In this document: piece after piece, positions 10,252 through 18,648 of the stretch
Numbering within the stretch: position 1 is the stretch's first letter
Layout of the letters: each line of letters begins with the position of its first letter
NCBI RefSeq assembly: GCF_003388735.1
Contig: NZ_QUBQ01000001.1
Coordinates: 992,001-1,056,000 of the forward strand
DNA from: Paenibacillus paeoniae
GTDB lineage: Bacteria > Bacillota > Bacilli > Paenibacillales > Paenibacillaceae
Reading direction: 5' to 3'
DNA length: 64,000 bases
Made by a program: the position numbers and the translations under genes
The notes under the pieces: generated by a model
Told to the model about the DNA's origin: nothing
The model's database searches: none
The model's input: only the letters and a program-made list of their open reading frames with translations

Positions 10252-10926
10252 TTGATTACATTACCAGACAATGATTGGAGCGGACACTTAAACGACGAGC
10301 TGTCCAAGCCATATATGCAGAAGCTGCTGGAAACGATTGAGGCTCAGTACGAGGAAGCAGCGATTTATCCTCCAAAAGAGCATTTATTTGCTGCACTCAA
10401 GTTTACGTCATTTGCCAATACGAAGGTTGTCATTTTGGGGCAAGATCCTTATCACGGACATGGACAAGCCCATGGCTTAAGCTTCTCCGTCCAAAAAGGG
10501 GTGAAGCTGCCTCCATCTCTGCGCAATATTTATAAGGAACTGGTAGAGGATATGGGCTGTGAGCTTCCTGCACATGGCTATCTGGAGTCTTGGGCGCGCC
10601 AGGGCGTACTGCTGCTAAACACCGTGTTGACCGTACAGGACGGGAAGCCGGCGTCTCATCAGAAGCTGGGATGGGAGACGTTCACGGACAAGATTATCAA
10701 GCTGCTGAGTGAGCGGGAACAGCCGACGATGTTCGTCCTATGGGGCAAGCATGCACAAGATAAAGCTAAATCGATTGATACGAATAAGCATGGCATGATC
10801 GCTTCCGTACATCCAAGCCCGCTTGCTGCGAGAAATGGCTTCTTTGGCAGCAAGCCTTTCTCCAGAGCAAATGAATTTCTTATCGAAAATGGGATTCAAC
10901 CCATCGATTGGCGCATAGCAGATTAA
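10252..10926 (+). CDS. ung: Uracil-DNA glycosylase, family 1
   Basis: The enzyme removes uracil from DNA in base-excision repair. The 224-residue length is normal for the family. The catalytic motif GQDPYHG is at residues 63-69, with Asp65 as the water-activating residue. The uracil-binding LPPSLRNIYKEL and LLLNTVLTV segments follow. The leucine-loop motif HPSPLAARNGFFGSKPFS is near residue 187. The start is TTG, preceded by GGGAGG. A strong hairpin follows the stop. Confidence 0.97.
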   Translation: MITLPDNDWSGHLNDELSKPYMQKLLETIEAQYEEAAIYPPKEHLFAALKFTSFANTKVVILGQDPYHGHGQAHGLSFSVQKGVKLPPSLRNIYKELVEDMGCELPAHGYLESWARQGVLLLNTVLTVQDGKPASHQKLGWETFTDKIIKLLSEREQPTMFVLWGKHAQDKAKSIDTNKHGMIASVHPSPLAARNGFFGSKPFSRANEFLIENGIQPIDWRIAD

Positions 10927-10930
10927 TCAA

Positions 10931-10985
10931 AAAAAAGGGCCGCATCTCTACTGAACTAGGTTCAGTAGGAGAAGCGGCCCTTTTA
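10931..10985. terminator. Bidirectional terminator between ung and the SLH protein gene
   Basis: A long interrupted hairpin (AAAGGGCCGC ... GCGGCCCTTTT) has an inner stem CTACTGAAC/GTTCAGTAG. A-rich and T-rich flanks let it serve both converging genes. Confidence 0.85.
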
Positions 10986-10996
10986 TCGTAGTCAGA

Positions 10997-11950
10997 TTAT
11001 TCGTTGACAATGCCTGTGCTGCCGGAGGCCGAGCTTCCGTCAGTTTTTGCAGCCAGAACTGGTTTGAATGCTGCATCTACATAAGTTGTTACTTTCACTT
11101 CAGTAATGACTTGTGGATACATTTTGTCGGGATCCGGAAGGATTGGCTCTGTGTGGATAACAGCTTGATCTCCCTCGAATTGGATCGATGCGATACGCAG
11201 CCCATAACCCGGATGAGGCAATTGGGCTGTAATCGTTACTTTATTGATCGAATCGTTTACAGCTTCAACCGTAAGCTTTTGCTCAAACTGGGGCAATTCT
11301 GGTTGAGGCTCGATCGGTGTTGTTTCTGCTACGAACTTCATGCCGTCATGCAGCCAAGCTGCAGCTTCGCCGCGTGTAATCGGCTGAGTCGGGTAGAAGT
11401 TATTGTCTTTGTCCACTGTTGCGATGTTGCTAATAAGCAGCTTCTGGATGCTGTTCATATAAGCGCTGTTCACATCAGCTTCGTCTTTAATGGTTTTGAA
11501 GATTTCGATAAACGCGTAGTCGCCTTTCGTCATCATAGCTTGGAACAGGTGATGTGCGAATTGCTCCTTCGTGATTGGATCATTGGCTTTTACGTCTTTT
11601 GGAATTTCAAGTCCATTGTTAGCAGCAATAATGAACGCACTCGAGTACCATGCGTCATCGCTCAAATTCGGAAAGTAATCGGTTGCTTGTGGGGCTTTGA
11701 TAAAACGGATGTGGTCAATATTGAGATCCAGACCTTTCACCAGCATCGCAACACCGGATGCGTAAGTAAGCTTGTCGCCGGGTTTGAATTGATCATTCGC
11801 AACACCGCTCAAGATCCCTTTCTCCTTCAGCGCCTTGATTTTGTCTCCATAGGGATTGTTGGCTACGTCGGAGAATGCCATCACGGTTTGTCCAAGCGTA
11901 AAGATCAGGATGACTGTTAGGGCCATGATTAACAATGGTTTCTTCTTCAT
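10997..11950 (-). CDS. Secreted SLH-domain protein with PrcB-like C-terminus
   Basis: The start chosen is ATG 11950, preceded by GAGGTGAG, giving 317 residues and a clean signal peptide (MKKKPLLIMALTVILIFTLG...). About three SLH modules follow (FSDVANNPYGDKIKALKEKGI; later TDYFPNLSDDAWYSSAFIIAANNGLEIP; and YPTQPITRGEAAAWLHDGMKF). The C-terminal about 90 residues (ITAQLPHPGYGLRIASIQF...) resemble the PrcB C-terminal domain, a small beta fold common in Bacillota surface proteins. The predicted role is a cell-wall-attached structural or regulatory surface protein. A longer TTG-type upstream extension is unlikely because it would bury the signal peptide. Confidence 0.8.
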   Translation of the reverse strand: MKKKPLLIMALTVILIFTLGQTVMAFSDVANNPYGDKIKALKEKGILSGVANDQFKPGDKLTYASGVAMLVKGLDLNIDHIRFIKAPQATDYFPNLSDDAWYSSAFIIAANNGLEIPKDVKANDPITKEQFAHHLFQAMMTKGDYAFIEIFKTIKDEADVNSAYMNSIQKLLISNIATVDKDNNFYPTQPITRGEAAAWLHDGMKFVAETTPIEPQPELPQFEQKLTVEAVNDSINKVTITAQLPHPGYGLRIASIQFEGDQAVIHTEPILPDPDKMYPQVITEVKVTTYVDAAFKPVLAAKTDGSSASGSTGIVNE

Positions 11951-12065
11951 GTGCTCACCTCGTTTTGTATTTGCAGCTGCATATTCTTTGACGGAAGCTT
12001 TCGCCAATAGGTTGCAACGTATTCCTCAAAAGGTAAATTTTTTTGAAAAGCTGATGCCCAAAGTA

Positions 12066-12094
12066 TTGACCTGCATCCGTTTATTTGATATATT
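12066..12094 (+). promoter_or_regulatory. Sigma-A promoter of tRNA-Val
   Basis: TTGACC at 12066-12071, a 17-bp spacer and TATATT at 12089-12094 lie about 19 bases before the mature tRNA 5' end. Confidence 0.8.
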
Positions 12095-12112
12095 ATATCT
12101 TGTCGTTAACGC

Positions 12113-12185
12113 GATCTGTTAGCTCAGCTGGGAGAGCACTATCTTGACAGGGTAGGGGTCAGTGGTTCGAGCCCACTACAGATCA
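12113..12185 (+). tRNA. tRNA-Val (anticodon GAC)
   Basis: The full cloverleaf can be drawn: acceptor stem GATCTGT/ACAGATC plus discriminator A, D-arm GCTC..GAGC, anticodon arm CTATC-TTGACAG-GGTAG with anticodon GAC reading GTC/GTT valine codons, and T-arm with GTTCGAGCC. CCA is not encoded. It marks the left boundary of the phage-derived island. Confidence 0.93.
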
Positions 12186-12192
12186 TACAGAG

Positions 12193-12222
12193 AAGCCCTT
12201 GGGAAACCAAGGGCTTTTTGCT
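12193..12222 (+). terminator. tRNA-Val terminator
   Basis: A 10-bp stem AAGCCCTTGG / CCAAGGGCTT with a GAAA tetraloop is followed by a T-run. Confidence 0.9.
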
Positions 12223-12240
12223 TTTTTAGAGTTATTATTG

Positions 12241-13092
12241 TTAGATGATACCTCTGCGCCAAAGAATGGTTAGAAGGCGATAAAAGTCGTAAGATCCATT
12301 GGCAGGAGTATCAATTAGTCGGGCTCTTTCAGCAGCTTCGACGGCTTGTCTGCTCCAATCAGGCACTTCTTTCATTATGTCCTTATCTTGCAGCTCTTTA
12401 ATCGTTTTATGTAAAGCTGTAATAATCGAAGTTTGCTTTTCGACGATACTTTTAAGCTTATCAAATTCCTCTTTTTCTACTTTAGTCATGGGCTCATCCT
12501 CATTACTTATTTCTTGAACTTTTTGTTTGAATTTAATCCATTCCAATGGATGGTTGACGAACCAACGATGACAATCTTTCCAACCAACAACTTCTTGATG
12601 AAGATAGATGTCTGTCATAGGATTTAGCTTAAATTCTTTACATAGATCAGCACATCTTTCTACTAGTGTGTCATATGTAGCGTCAGTCATTCTGCCATCC
12701 CGGTCTAAATGGGTGGTTTCGATTCCGTAAGTACAATTATTGGGATACGGCTTTGTGTGGCGTGACGAGTTTGTATTTAACTTGTCCCATGTCAGGGAAG
12801 TGTAGATCTGCGTAACGCCAGTGGTGTAGGGTAAATTAGATCCAACATGATAGGCGATTTCATTTTTGGGTATGCATACATAAACAGAACCATCCAAATC
12901 AATAATTTCATGTGCAGAACCATATGATTTGAGTCCGCCTTTGCGGGACTCGAAGAAATCCCTGTTGTTTTTTGCAGATGTCATTGGATTGGCAACCCAG
13001 TGAATTACAATTCCTTTCATTGTTCTGATGGGAAGTTTCGGGCGCGAAAATTTGTTTGGCGTTAACAATCGCTCAACTATTTGATAAGTCAT
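12241..13092 (-). CDS. N-acetylmuramoyl-L-alanine amidase (endolysin of the tail island)
   Basis: The product cleaves the amide bond between N-acetylmuramate and the stem peptide, and would lyse the producer to release particles. The Amidase_2/PGRP fold shows GIVIHW (His31), EIAYHVG (His82), and LHQEVVGWKDCHRWF with His165 and Asp173/Cys174 as the third zinc-ligand region. A coiled-coil linker (about 200-245) and a C-terminal module (DWSRQAVEAAERARLI...) probably bind the wall. I chose ATG 13092, which follows AAAGGAT and sits four bases after the holin stop; an upstream in-frame extension overlaps the holin gene. SPbeta BlyA occupies the equivalent place after its tail genes. Confidence 0.9.
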   Translation of the reverse strand: MTYQIVERLLTPNKFSRPKLPIRTMKGIVIHWVANPMTSAKNNRDFFESRKGGLKSYGSAHEIIDLDGSVYVCIPKNEIAYHVGSNLPYTTGVTQIYTSLTWDKLNTNSSRHTKPYPNNCTYGIETTHLDRDGRMTDATYDTLVERCADLCKEFKLNPMTDIYLHQEVVGWKDCHRWFVNHPLEWIKFKQKVQEISNEDEPMTKVEKEEFDKLKSIVEKQTSIITALHKTIKELQDKDIMKEVPDWSRQAVEAAERARLIDTPANGSYDFYRLLTILWRRGII

Positions 13093-13096
13093 TAGA

Positions 13097-13546
13097 TTAT
13101 CCTTTCTTGATCTGCTCATCGGGATGGATGTGATGATCTTCTGATTCTCCAACTTTGTTCTTCATGATGGATATAAACTTATCAAATGCTACAGGCAATT
13201 TACCGATTGCGCGACCATTCTCAACAATCGATACAAACTCCATCAGAATAAATACCCCGCTGATTCCGTCCGTAAATACCCCGTTACTTTTCAAAACATA
13301 TATTTCAATCAAGGCTACGCATCCAATTAGAATTAACGTGTGGGCCTTTTTGAACAGGCCTTTAAAGCCTTTTTTGCTGTTAAGCTTTTCGCCGGTGTAT
13401 ATGGCTGTAAAGATGCCGCTAATGAAATCCAAAAGCATAATGACAAAAAGCACGGCAAAGAAAATGCCAAAGTGCGATGTTATAATCGAAAATAAACCTG
13501 CAGCGAACCCAACAATAGCTTTAACGATAAGATCGATTCTTTCCAA
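13097..13546 (-). CDS. Phage holin, PF05105-like family
   Basis: The 149-residue product has about three or four membrane segments and the family signature LLDFISGI...KLNSKKGFKGLFKKA, followed by FILMEFVSIVENGRAIG. Holins of this family (including TcdE) form membrane lesions that let the amidase reach the wall. The start is TTG 13546, eight bases after AAGGAG. The C-terminus is charged and His-rich (DHHIHPDEQIKKG). It forms a two-gene lysis cassette with the amidase, four bases apart. A hairpin separates it from the upstream fibre gene. Confidence 0.88.
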   Translation of the reverse strand: MERIDLIVKAIVGFAAGLFSIITSHFGIFFAVLFVIMLLDFISGIFTAIYTGEKLNSKKGFKGLFKKAHTLILIGCVALIEIYVLKSNGVFTDGISGVFILMEFVSIVENGRAIGKLPVAFDKFISIMKNKVGESEDHHIHPDEQIKKG

Positions 13547-13561
13547 GTTTATGAGCTCCTT

Positions 13562-13595
13562 TTTAAAAGAAAAGAGCGCCCTAATGACGCTCTTT
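13562..13595 (-). terminator. Hairpin before the lysis cassette
   Basis: Stem AAAGAGCG/CGCTCTTT (13571-13578 with 13588-13595) is followed on the minus strand by TTCTTTT. It begins just after the fibre gene stop and ends just before the holin ribosome binding site, so it can act as a terminator or attenuator of lysis-gene expression. Confidence 0.65.
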
Positions 13596-13597
13596 GA

Positions 13598-15283
13598 TTA
13601 GAGAATGTAAACAAATCCTCCATGTATATTATCTCCGACTATATTGATGTTACTTCGTATTTCACTAATGCTTCTTACTCTTACTGTAATTCTACTCTTC
13701 ACTACATACTCGCCATAATCAGGTATCTTTATGTTTGATCTTAAGAAGCCTGAGAGGACAAAGATGCTAGATGGTACATGAGAAGAGTGAATAATATTAA
13801 TTTTGCTAGGGAGACTCTTTCTGGTTGGAATTGTAATTATTGATTTTATTTCTTCAACTTGGTTCACAGTCAGATGACCTGTTATCTGGTCATAGTCAGT
13901 GACTCGGATGTGTGAGAGAACACTTTTTCTACTAATTAACAACTTTCCATACTGGTCTTTATGAATTCTTGTTTTTATGTTACCGAATAATTTATCTTTG
14001 CCAGTTCTACGAATGATAATCGTACCATGTACTCGATCTTTAGTTACTACAAGATTAGAGACAATGTTATTCCTATCATTCTGATACACTCTAACATTTA
14101 GCTTAGAGGCGACATTGCTGCGGGATGGAACTTTAATATGTCCCACTCTATTCTTAATGCTAACATTGATATTAGAACGGAGATTGTCTTGTGGCAAATA
14201 TCCACCTTTTACTCTTACCTGAATAGTAGAAGTAATATTATGTTCGTCTTTTCTTTTAACAGTGAGATAGGAACTCAGTGATGGTTTATTAATAGAAATA
14301 TTTGACTCAAGCATGTAGTTGAAATTTGTTACACGGAGAGTAGAATTCAACTCTCTTGATGTATCATATTCTCTTATGTTAAGACTGCCTTTTAATTGAT
14401 TACTATCAACAGCATGAATAAAAATATTAGAGTTTAAGTTACTTCTACCTGAACTATAAACAACATCTAATTTATAACTAACTTCTAAGATAGGCTTATT
14501 AAACTGACTTTCTCTAGTTGAAAACTGTTCTCTTTGTGAGTAAGTTTCATTCATTGCTTTCAAGATCAAGCCGTTATTTTTCTCTAGTCCGCTATACCAA
14601 TTTACTACTGCCTCAGTAACATCAATATCACTAAATCCAGTTTCTCCTAGAGACGTAATGCTTATTAGATCTTTAATAGCTGGCTGATTTACCCATGTTA
14701 CGCCATCTTCAAGCCACTCTGAAGAAAAAGTATAAACCCCCACCTGATGAGTTCCAGTATTAATTTGAGTATTATAGAGCTTCAATTTTGCCGAGACAAT
14801 CTTTGCGTTTTTCGGAATCTGACTGTCATCAAATTCAACTAATGATCGATATGCCTCATTATCATTGTTTCGATTTCCGACCAGCATTGATTCTGCATTT
14901 CCATAATTCAAAGTTGGAATTTGACTTCGAATAAATGAATCCTTTATTGAATGCAACTCTAATGTGTACGTGGGAGGTACTATTATTTCAACTAAAGCAG
15001 TCATTTTGTTTCTAGGGAGTATCTTAATGTTGGAAATTAAATTTTGTCTGTTTGGTACACGAAGATAGCCTTTTCGTTGGTTGCTTATTGTCGGAGGATA
15101 TGAAGGCTGAATGACAACTTCATCAGTGTAAACATTTATTCTTGATAGGATGCTTTGATGTTGAGTAACGTGAATTTTTGATGTCAAATTATCCTTTTGA
15201 GAGCCAATAACTGAAACCAAACCGTTCATCTTATTTCTAGGAGCGATAAAGATTTTTCCCACTACATTTGTAAATTCATTCAA
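13598..15283 (-). CDS. Tail fibre/adhesin with DNRLRE domain and beta-strand repeats
   Basis: The 561-residue product starts at TTG with GGAGG seven bases upstream. Residues of about 105-280 form a DNRLRE domain: DSFIRSQIPTLNYGNAESMLVG, FD.SQIPKNAKIVSAKLKLY, WVNQPA, FSDIDVTEAVVNWYSG, and a final PILEVSY strand. This fold occurs in carbohydrate-binding and adhesive proteins. On both sides lie short repeats of about 20 residues with the phrase L.SNI.V.....G.I.V (SNINVSIKNRVGHIKV etc.), suggesting a repetitive beta-rod. As the last structural gene before lysis it is a candidate receptor-binding fibre. No hydrolase motif was seen. Target unknown. Confidence 0.7.
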   Translation of the reverse strand: MNEFTNVVGKIFIAPRNKMNGLVSVIGSQKDNLTSKIHVTQHQSILSRINVYTDEVVIQPSYPPTISNQRKGYLRVPNRQNLISNIKILPRNKMTALVEIIVPPTYTLELHSIKDSFIRSQIPTLNYGNAESMLVGNRNNDNEAYRSLVEFDDSQIPKNAKIVSAKLKLYNTQINTGTHQVGVYTFSSEWLEDGVTWVNQPAIKDLISITSLGETGFSDIDVTEAVVNWYSGLEKNNGLILKAMNETYSQREQFSTRESQFNKPILEVSYKLDVVYSSGRSNLNSNIFIHAVDSNQLKGSLNIREYDTSRELNSTLRVTNFNYMLESNISINKPSLSSYLTVKRKDEHNITSTIQVRVKGGYLPQDNLRSNINVSIKNRVGHIKVPSRSNVASKLNVRVYQNDRNNIVSNLVVTKDRVHGTIIIRRTGKDKLFGNIKTRIHKDQYGKLLISRKSVLSHIRVTDYDQITGHLTVNQVEEIKSIITIPTRKSLPSKINIIHSSHVPSSIFVLSGFLRSNIKIPDYGEYVVKSRITVRVRSISEIRSNINIVGDNIHGGFVYIL

Positions 15284-15315
15284 AACTACGCCTCCAATCC
15301 CATTGTATTGAGATT

Positions 15316-17481
15316 TTAAATTGGATCTGCATCAACTTTAATATCGAAAGTAGTTTCTCCAACAGCGTCATCATCAATTTGAATACGAACATAAAAATCC
15401 AGTATTTCATCAAACAGTAGTTGTTGATCGAACAATAAATTACATTCAGCTACAAAAGGTGAACTGGTTTTACTTAGTTGTACATTTATTTTGCTTGAAG
15501 ATGTCTCAGATGAAATGCGTATGTTTTCAACATCAAATGGGTAGGTGTTCGTTAACTTAACATTAAAATCAAGAGAAGTTTGTCCTGCTATTAATGTTCC
15601 AAAGTTTAAGTATTTCAGTATCTCACCTATTGAGGTTGTATAGTATTGATGGGCGGTGTCCATAAACATTAAACCAGAATACTTAGGATCTAACTCATCG
15701 TAATGTACAACTATTGAAGTAACTTTCGGAGCATTTGGGGCAGCAATGGAATTAACAAATAGATTATTTATTTCCAATATCTCTTCGCTGTTATTTTGAT
15801 GAAGATAATATGCGAATCTTATTGTGTTGTTTTGAAATACCCAATCCCAATCATTTAGTTCTAAACTATTTATTGTTTGTGAAGTCATACCATATTGCGA
15901 AAAGTTGTCTTCATCATCTACATCAATTTCAATCCAATTATTACTTAGTTCTGAATAGGATTTCCATGTTATTCCACTATCACCACTTACTGCAATTCTT
16001 AGGTTGGGAATTGTTGAGAAATACATCATTTCAATTTCATCAATCATCGGCCCTGATGAGGATGACGATATATTAGAAATCCGATACGTTTTATAAAGAT
16101 TTTTATTGTGCAGATTAAACGTTTTTTTCTCATTAGGCACCCAAGAATGCCCTGTTTCTCTTTGAATAATTGTCCAGTTTAACCCATCATTTGTACCTTC
16201 AAATATCCACGAAGAGGGCCAATACGGTGATCGTCCAGCACTACCCATTTCCATTGTGTATTTAGTAATAATTTTGGGAGTGAGAAATTCATATGCTATC
16301 CATTTATTGGTTAATGTAGTTGTTCTGATTGCAACCCAACCTTCGATATTTTTTTCTCTATTAAAGGCATGCCATGCAGGAGTGCTCGCACTATTTTGAG
16401 ATCCAGCAGAAACAATCCCGCTAGGAGTGGTGAGTGATGTCATTGCTGGTATTAAATTTTCAGAATACCTTCCCTTTTCGTTTGTTTCTATAAATACACC
16501 TTTGAAGCTTGGATCAATCTTGTAATCGATAATTTGCTTCGTTATTTGGGTTGTGGGAAATTGTGTCCCTTCTTTAATTCTCAATGACCCGTTAAAAATC
16601 AGGTTGGTGTTTTCTGAAAATTGGCTAACTTCATCTACGGAAAATGAAATTATTTTCCTAAGTAATGTATTCTTAGCACCTTCTAATTCTGATTTAAATC
16701 TTATATATCTAAATTGTGGAGATACTACAGTACCATTATTAAGCTTTTCCCAATTCGTAAAAATAATCGAATTTTCTGATGTAGATGAATAAACAATTAG
16801 TTTTGTTTGATCAGGTGCAATACTAGTTACATCAACTTTCTTAATTCCTTTAAAATACCTACTCATATCGATAGTATCTGATTCATGATAACCATTTGTA
16901 TGATATCCTGTACCTGCTTTTAAATCCATGAATTGGAGAAAATCTATTCTACATGTATTAGTTGGGGCTTGAAGAATAAACAGTCTGTATTTTATATAGG
17001 AACGAACATTCTTAAACTCAAATGTTTTAGTTTCTGAAATAGTTGTCCATGTAATATTATTTTGCTCATCCAAAGTATCCCACGTTTGACCGTTATCATT
17101 AGTACCTTGAAACTCCCAAGATGTAGGTGCTAATCGAATATGAGATTCGTTATATCCAATTGTTATACTTATTTTTGAAATTATCATTGGAGTATTGAAT
17201 TCATATGCGACCCAATGAGGATATGATCCTGAAAGAGTTTGCCATCCACCTGTTGTTCTATTAAAAACTTGCCAAGCGGGAGTAGCACCATTTTGATAAG
17301 AGTAAGTTACAATACCAGACGGAGAAGTGTATGATGTCATATTTGGAACACATGTTTGATCACTAACAGTGTAGATTTCTCCGATACTCTCCATTAACAA
17401 CTCTTGATTCACCGCTTCTGTGTTGACATGTTCTCCAGTAACAAAATTAACATTTTGATTACTACTAATTATTACCGCCAA
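15316..17481 (-). CDS. Tail fibre protein with two discoidin (F5/8C)-like domains
   Basis: I use TTG 17481, ten bases after GGAGG and just after the upstream stop, giving 721 residues. Two copies of a discoidin-like domain are visible (about 50-195 and 355-495). Each has TSPSGIV or TTPSGIV, a PAW.(V/A)FNR element, VAYEF.TP.II.K, SWEFQGTND or SWIFEGTND, and a closing IDFLQFM or IDEIEMM strand. Such domains bind glycans or anionic lipids. The last 150 residues look like an immunoglobulin-like beta region. It sits between unknown structural proteins and the DNRLRE fibre, so a role in surface recognition is likely. Confidence 0.75.
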   Translation of the reverse strand: MAVIISSNQNVNFVTGEHVNTEAVNQELLMESIGEIYTVSDQTCVPNMTSYTSPSGIVTYSYQNGATPAWQVFNRTTGGWQTLSGSYPHWVAYEFNTPMIISKISITIGYNESHIRLAPTSWEFQGTNDNGQTWDTLDEQNNITWTTISETKTFEFKNVRSYIKYRLFILQAPTNTCRIDFLQFMDLKAGTGYHTNGYHESDTIDMSRYFKGIKKVDVTSIAPDQTKLIVYSSTSENSIIFTNWEKLNNGTVVSPQFRYIRFKSELEGAKNTLLRKIISFSVDEVSQFSENTNLIFNGSLRIKEGTQFPTTQITKQIIDYKIDPSFKGVFIETNEKGRYSENLIPAMTSLTTPSGIVSAGSQNSASTPAWHAFNREKNIEGWVAIRTTTLTNKWIAYEFLTPKIITKYTMEMGSAGRSPYWPSSWIFEGTNDGLNWTIIQRETGHSWVPNEKKTFNLHNKNLYKTYRISNISSSSSGPMIDEIEMMYFSTIPNLRIAVSGDSGITWKSYSELSNNWIEIDVDDEDNFSQYGMTSQTINSLELNDWDWVFQNNTIRFAYYLHQNNSEEILEINNLFVNSIAAPNAPKVTSIVVHYDELDPKYSGLMFMDTAHQYYTTSIGEILKYLNFGTLIAGQTSLDFNVKLTNTYPFDVENIRISSETSSSKINVQLSKTSSPFVAECNLLFDQQLLFDEILDFYVRIQIDDDAVGETTFDIKVDADPI

Positions 17482-17483
17482 AT

Positions 17484-18101
17484 TTAACTCACCTCCCAAT
17501 TAAACTCATAAGCCTGAGTAGCTATAATTGGAGCATCATATTCAAATAATTCACTATTGTTTTTTCTAACAACCAAAGAACCATTATCAAAATCCTTATC
17601 AGCTACGACACGAATATTCAAATATACATTTCCTCCATAGGGCACACAGCATATTGCCTTAAAATGAAACTTAACACCGTCAATGTCAAGACTGGTCTTA
17701 TATCCAAAGTTGTATTGTGTGATAAATGATTCCCCTGTACCCTCTCTCTCAAGTGGGTCAAAATCAATAGATGCATTCTTATATTGAATTAAATCGTTGT
17801 ACATAGTCAAAGGATTACCAGTTAAAAAATACTCTTTATTTGTGTTTTTATCTTTATAAATAACTTCAACCATGCGACCAACTATTTTAAAAACACCACC
17901 GAGAACTTCATAATACATATTCATACCTTGACCAATTAACCCAAACCTAATGATTTTTTCTTTGTCAATTTCATAAAATGAATTTTCTTGTTTTGTGTCA
18001 AAAGAATACTCAGTCAGAAACGAACCATCAGAGTAAGCTGCCATCCATATGAAGTCTCGTTCAGAGACAGGGCTTGATAAAAATATTTTGTTTGTAGACA
18101 T
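17484..18101 (-). CDS. Unknown tail-island structural protein
   Basis: The 205-residue protein was not recognised. It is beta-rich (alternating hydrophobic and aromatic residues) with no signal peptide or membrane segment. GGAGG lies four bases before ATG. It is separated from the upstream gene by a hairpin, and its stop lies two bases before the fibre gene start. Position suggests a fibre-base or adaptor protein. Confidence 0.6.
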   Translation of the reverse strand: MSTNKIFLSSPVSERDFIWMAAYSDGSFLTEYSFDTKQENSFYEIDKEKIIRFGLIGQGMNMYYEVLGGVFKIVGRMVEVIYKDKNTNKEYFLTGNPLTMYNDLIQYKNASIDFDPLEREGTGESFITQYNFGYKTSLDIDGVKFHFKAICCVPYGGNVYLNIRVVADKDFDNGSLVVRKNNSELFEYDAPIIATQAYEFNWEVS

Positions 18102-18119
18102 ATTACCTCCATTGTATTG

Positions 18120-18147
18120 GAAAAGAGAGAGTATATTTCACTCTCTC
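18120..18147 (-). terminator. Internal hairpin between two tail genes
   Basis: Stem GAGAGAGT/ACTCTCTC (18125-18132 with 18140-18147), seven-base loop, then TTTT on the minus strand. It lies between genes of one long operon, so partial termination is more likely than a full stop. Confidence 0.65.
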
Positions 18148-18167
18148 ATGTTTAGTATTTTTTATCT

Positions 18168-18632
18168 TTAAACGAATGTATATGAGAGTCGTAGCAAAAA
18201 GTCTACATTTCCAGCTGTTGCAGTTACTGATGGGGTTGCATGTGCAGTGACTTGTGCAAAGTTAGCTGCTGCATTTGCTATTGTACCATCATTAACAGTA
18301 CCTCTAATGATACCAGCAGGAGCTGAACCGCCAGCTTTAATTGCTTTAGTGGTTGTCCCACCAATTGCAGTAAAAGATGATTCGCTCATAGAGTCAACAC
18401 GTACCTTGATCCATCTTTCAGTTACGAGTTCGCCTGTATCACCACCTGAGATGTCTTTCGTTGTAATTGTACAACCTTGCGCATCAGATACAACTGCATT
18501 TCCACCCCTATTATTCCAAATTAAAAAGGTTGTATCTTGAGACGTGGAACCTGCATCTACAGTTCCTATTTGCCATTGGGTTACTTGAGATTGATTATTT
18601 GAAGAATACCAACTAATTAAGGGTGCTGCCAT
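18168..18632 (-). CDS. Small virion-like structural protein
   Basis: The 154 residues are Thr/Ala/Gly-rich, with SQVTQWQIGTVDAGSTSQDTTF at the start and a repetitive beta pattern after it. The composition and WNNRGG element resemble phage tail decoration or fibre-associated proteins. No enzymatic motif was seen. It starts at ATG after a GGAGG-type site and lies 16 bases downstream of the 388-residue protein. Function inferred from position only. Confidence 0.6.
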   Translation of the reverse strand: MAAPLISWYSSNNQSQVTQWQIGTVDAGSTSQDTTFLIWNNRGGNAVVSDAQGCTITTKDISGGDTGELVTERWIKVRVDSMSESSFTAIGGTTTKAIKAGGSAPAGIIRGTVNDGTIANAAANFAQVTAHATPSVTATAGNVDFLLRLSYTFV

Positions 18633-18648
18633 ATAAATTCCTCCTATG

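Noticed and set aside
11111-11920. 269-codon open frame opposite the SLH protein
   Set aside because: The minus-strand frame has signal peptide and SLH motifs; the plus-strand frame is a shadow.
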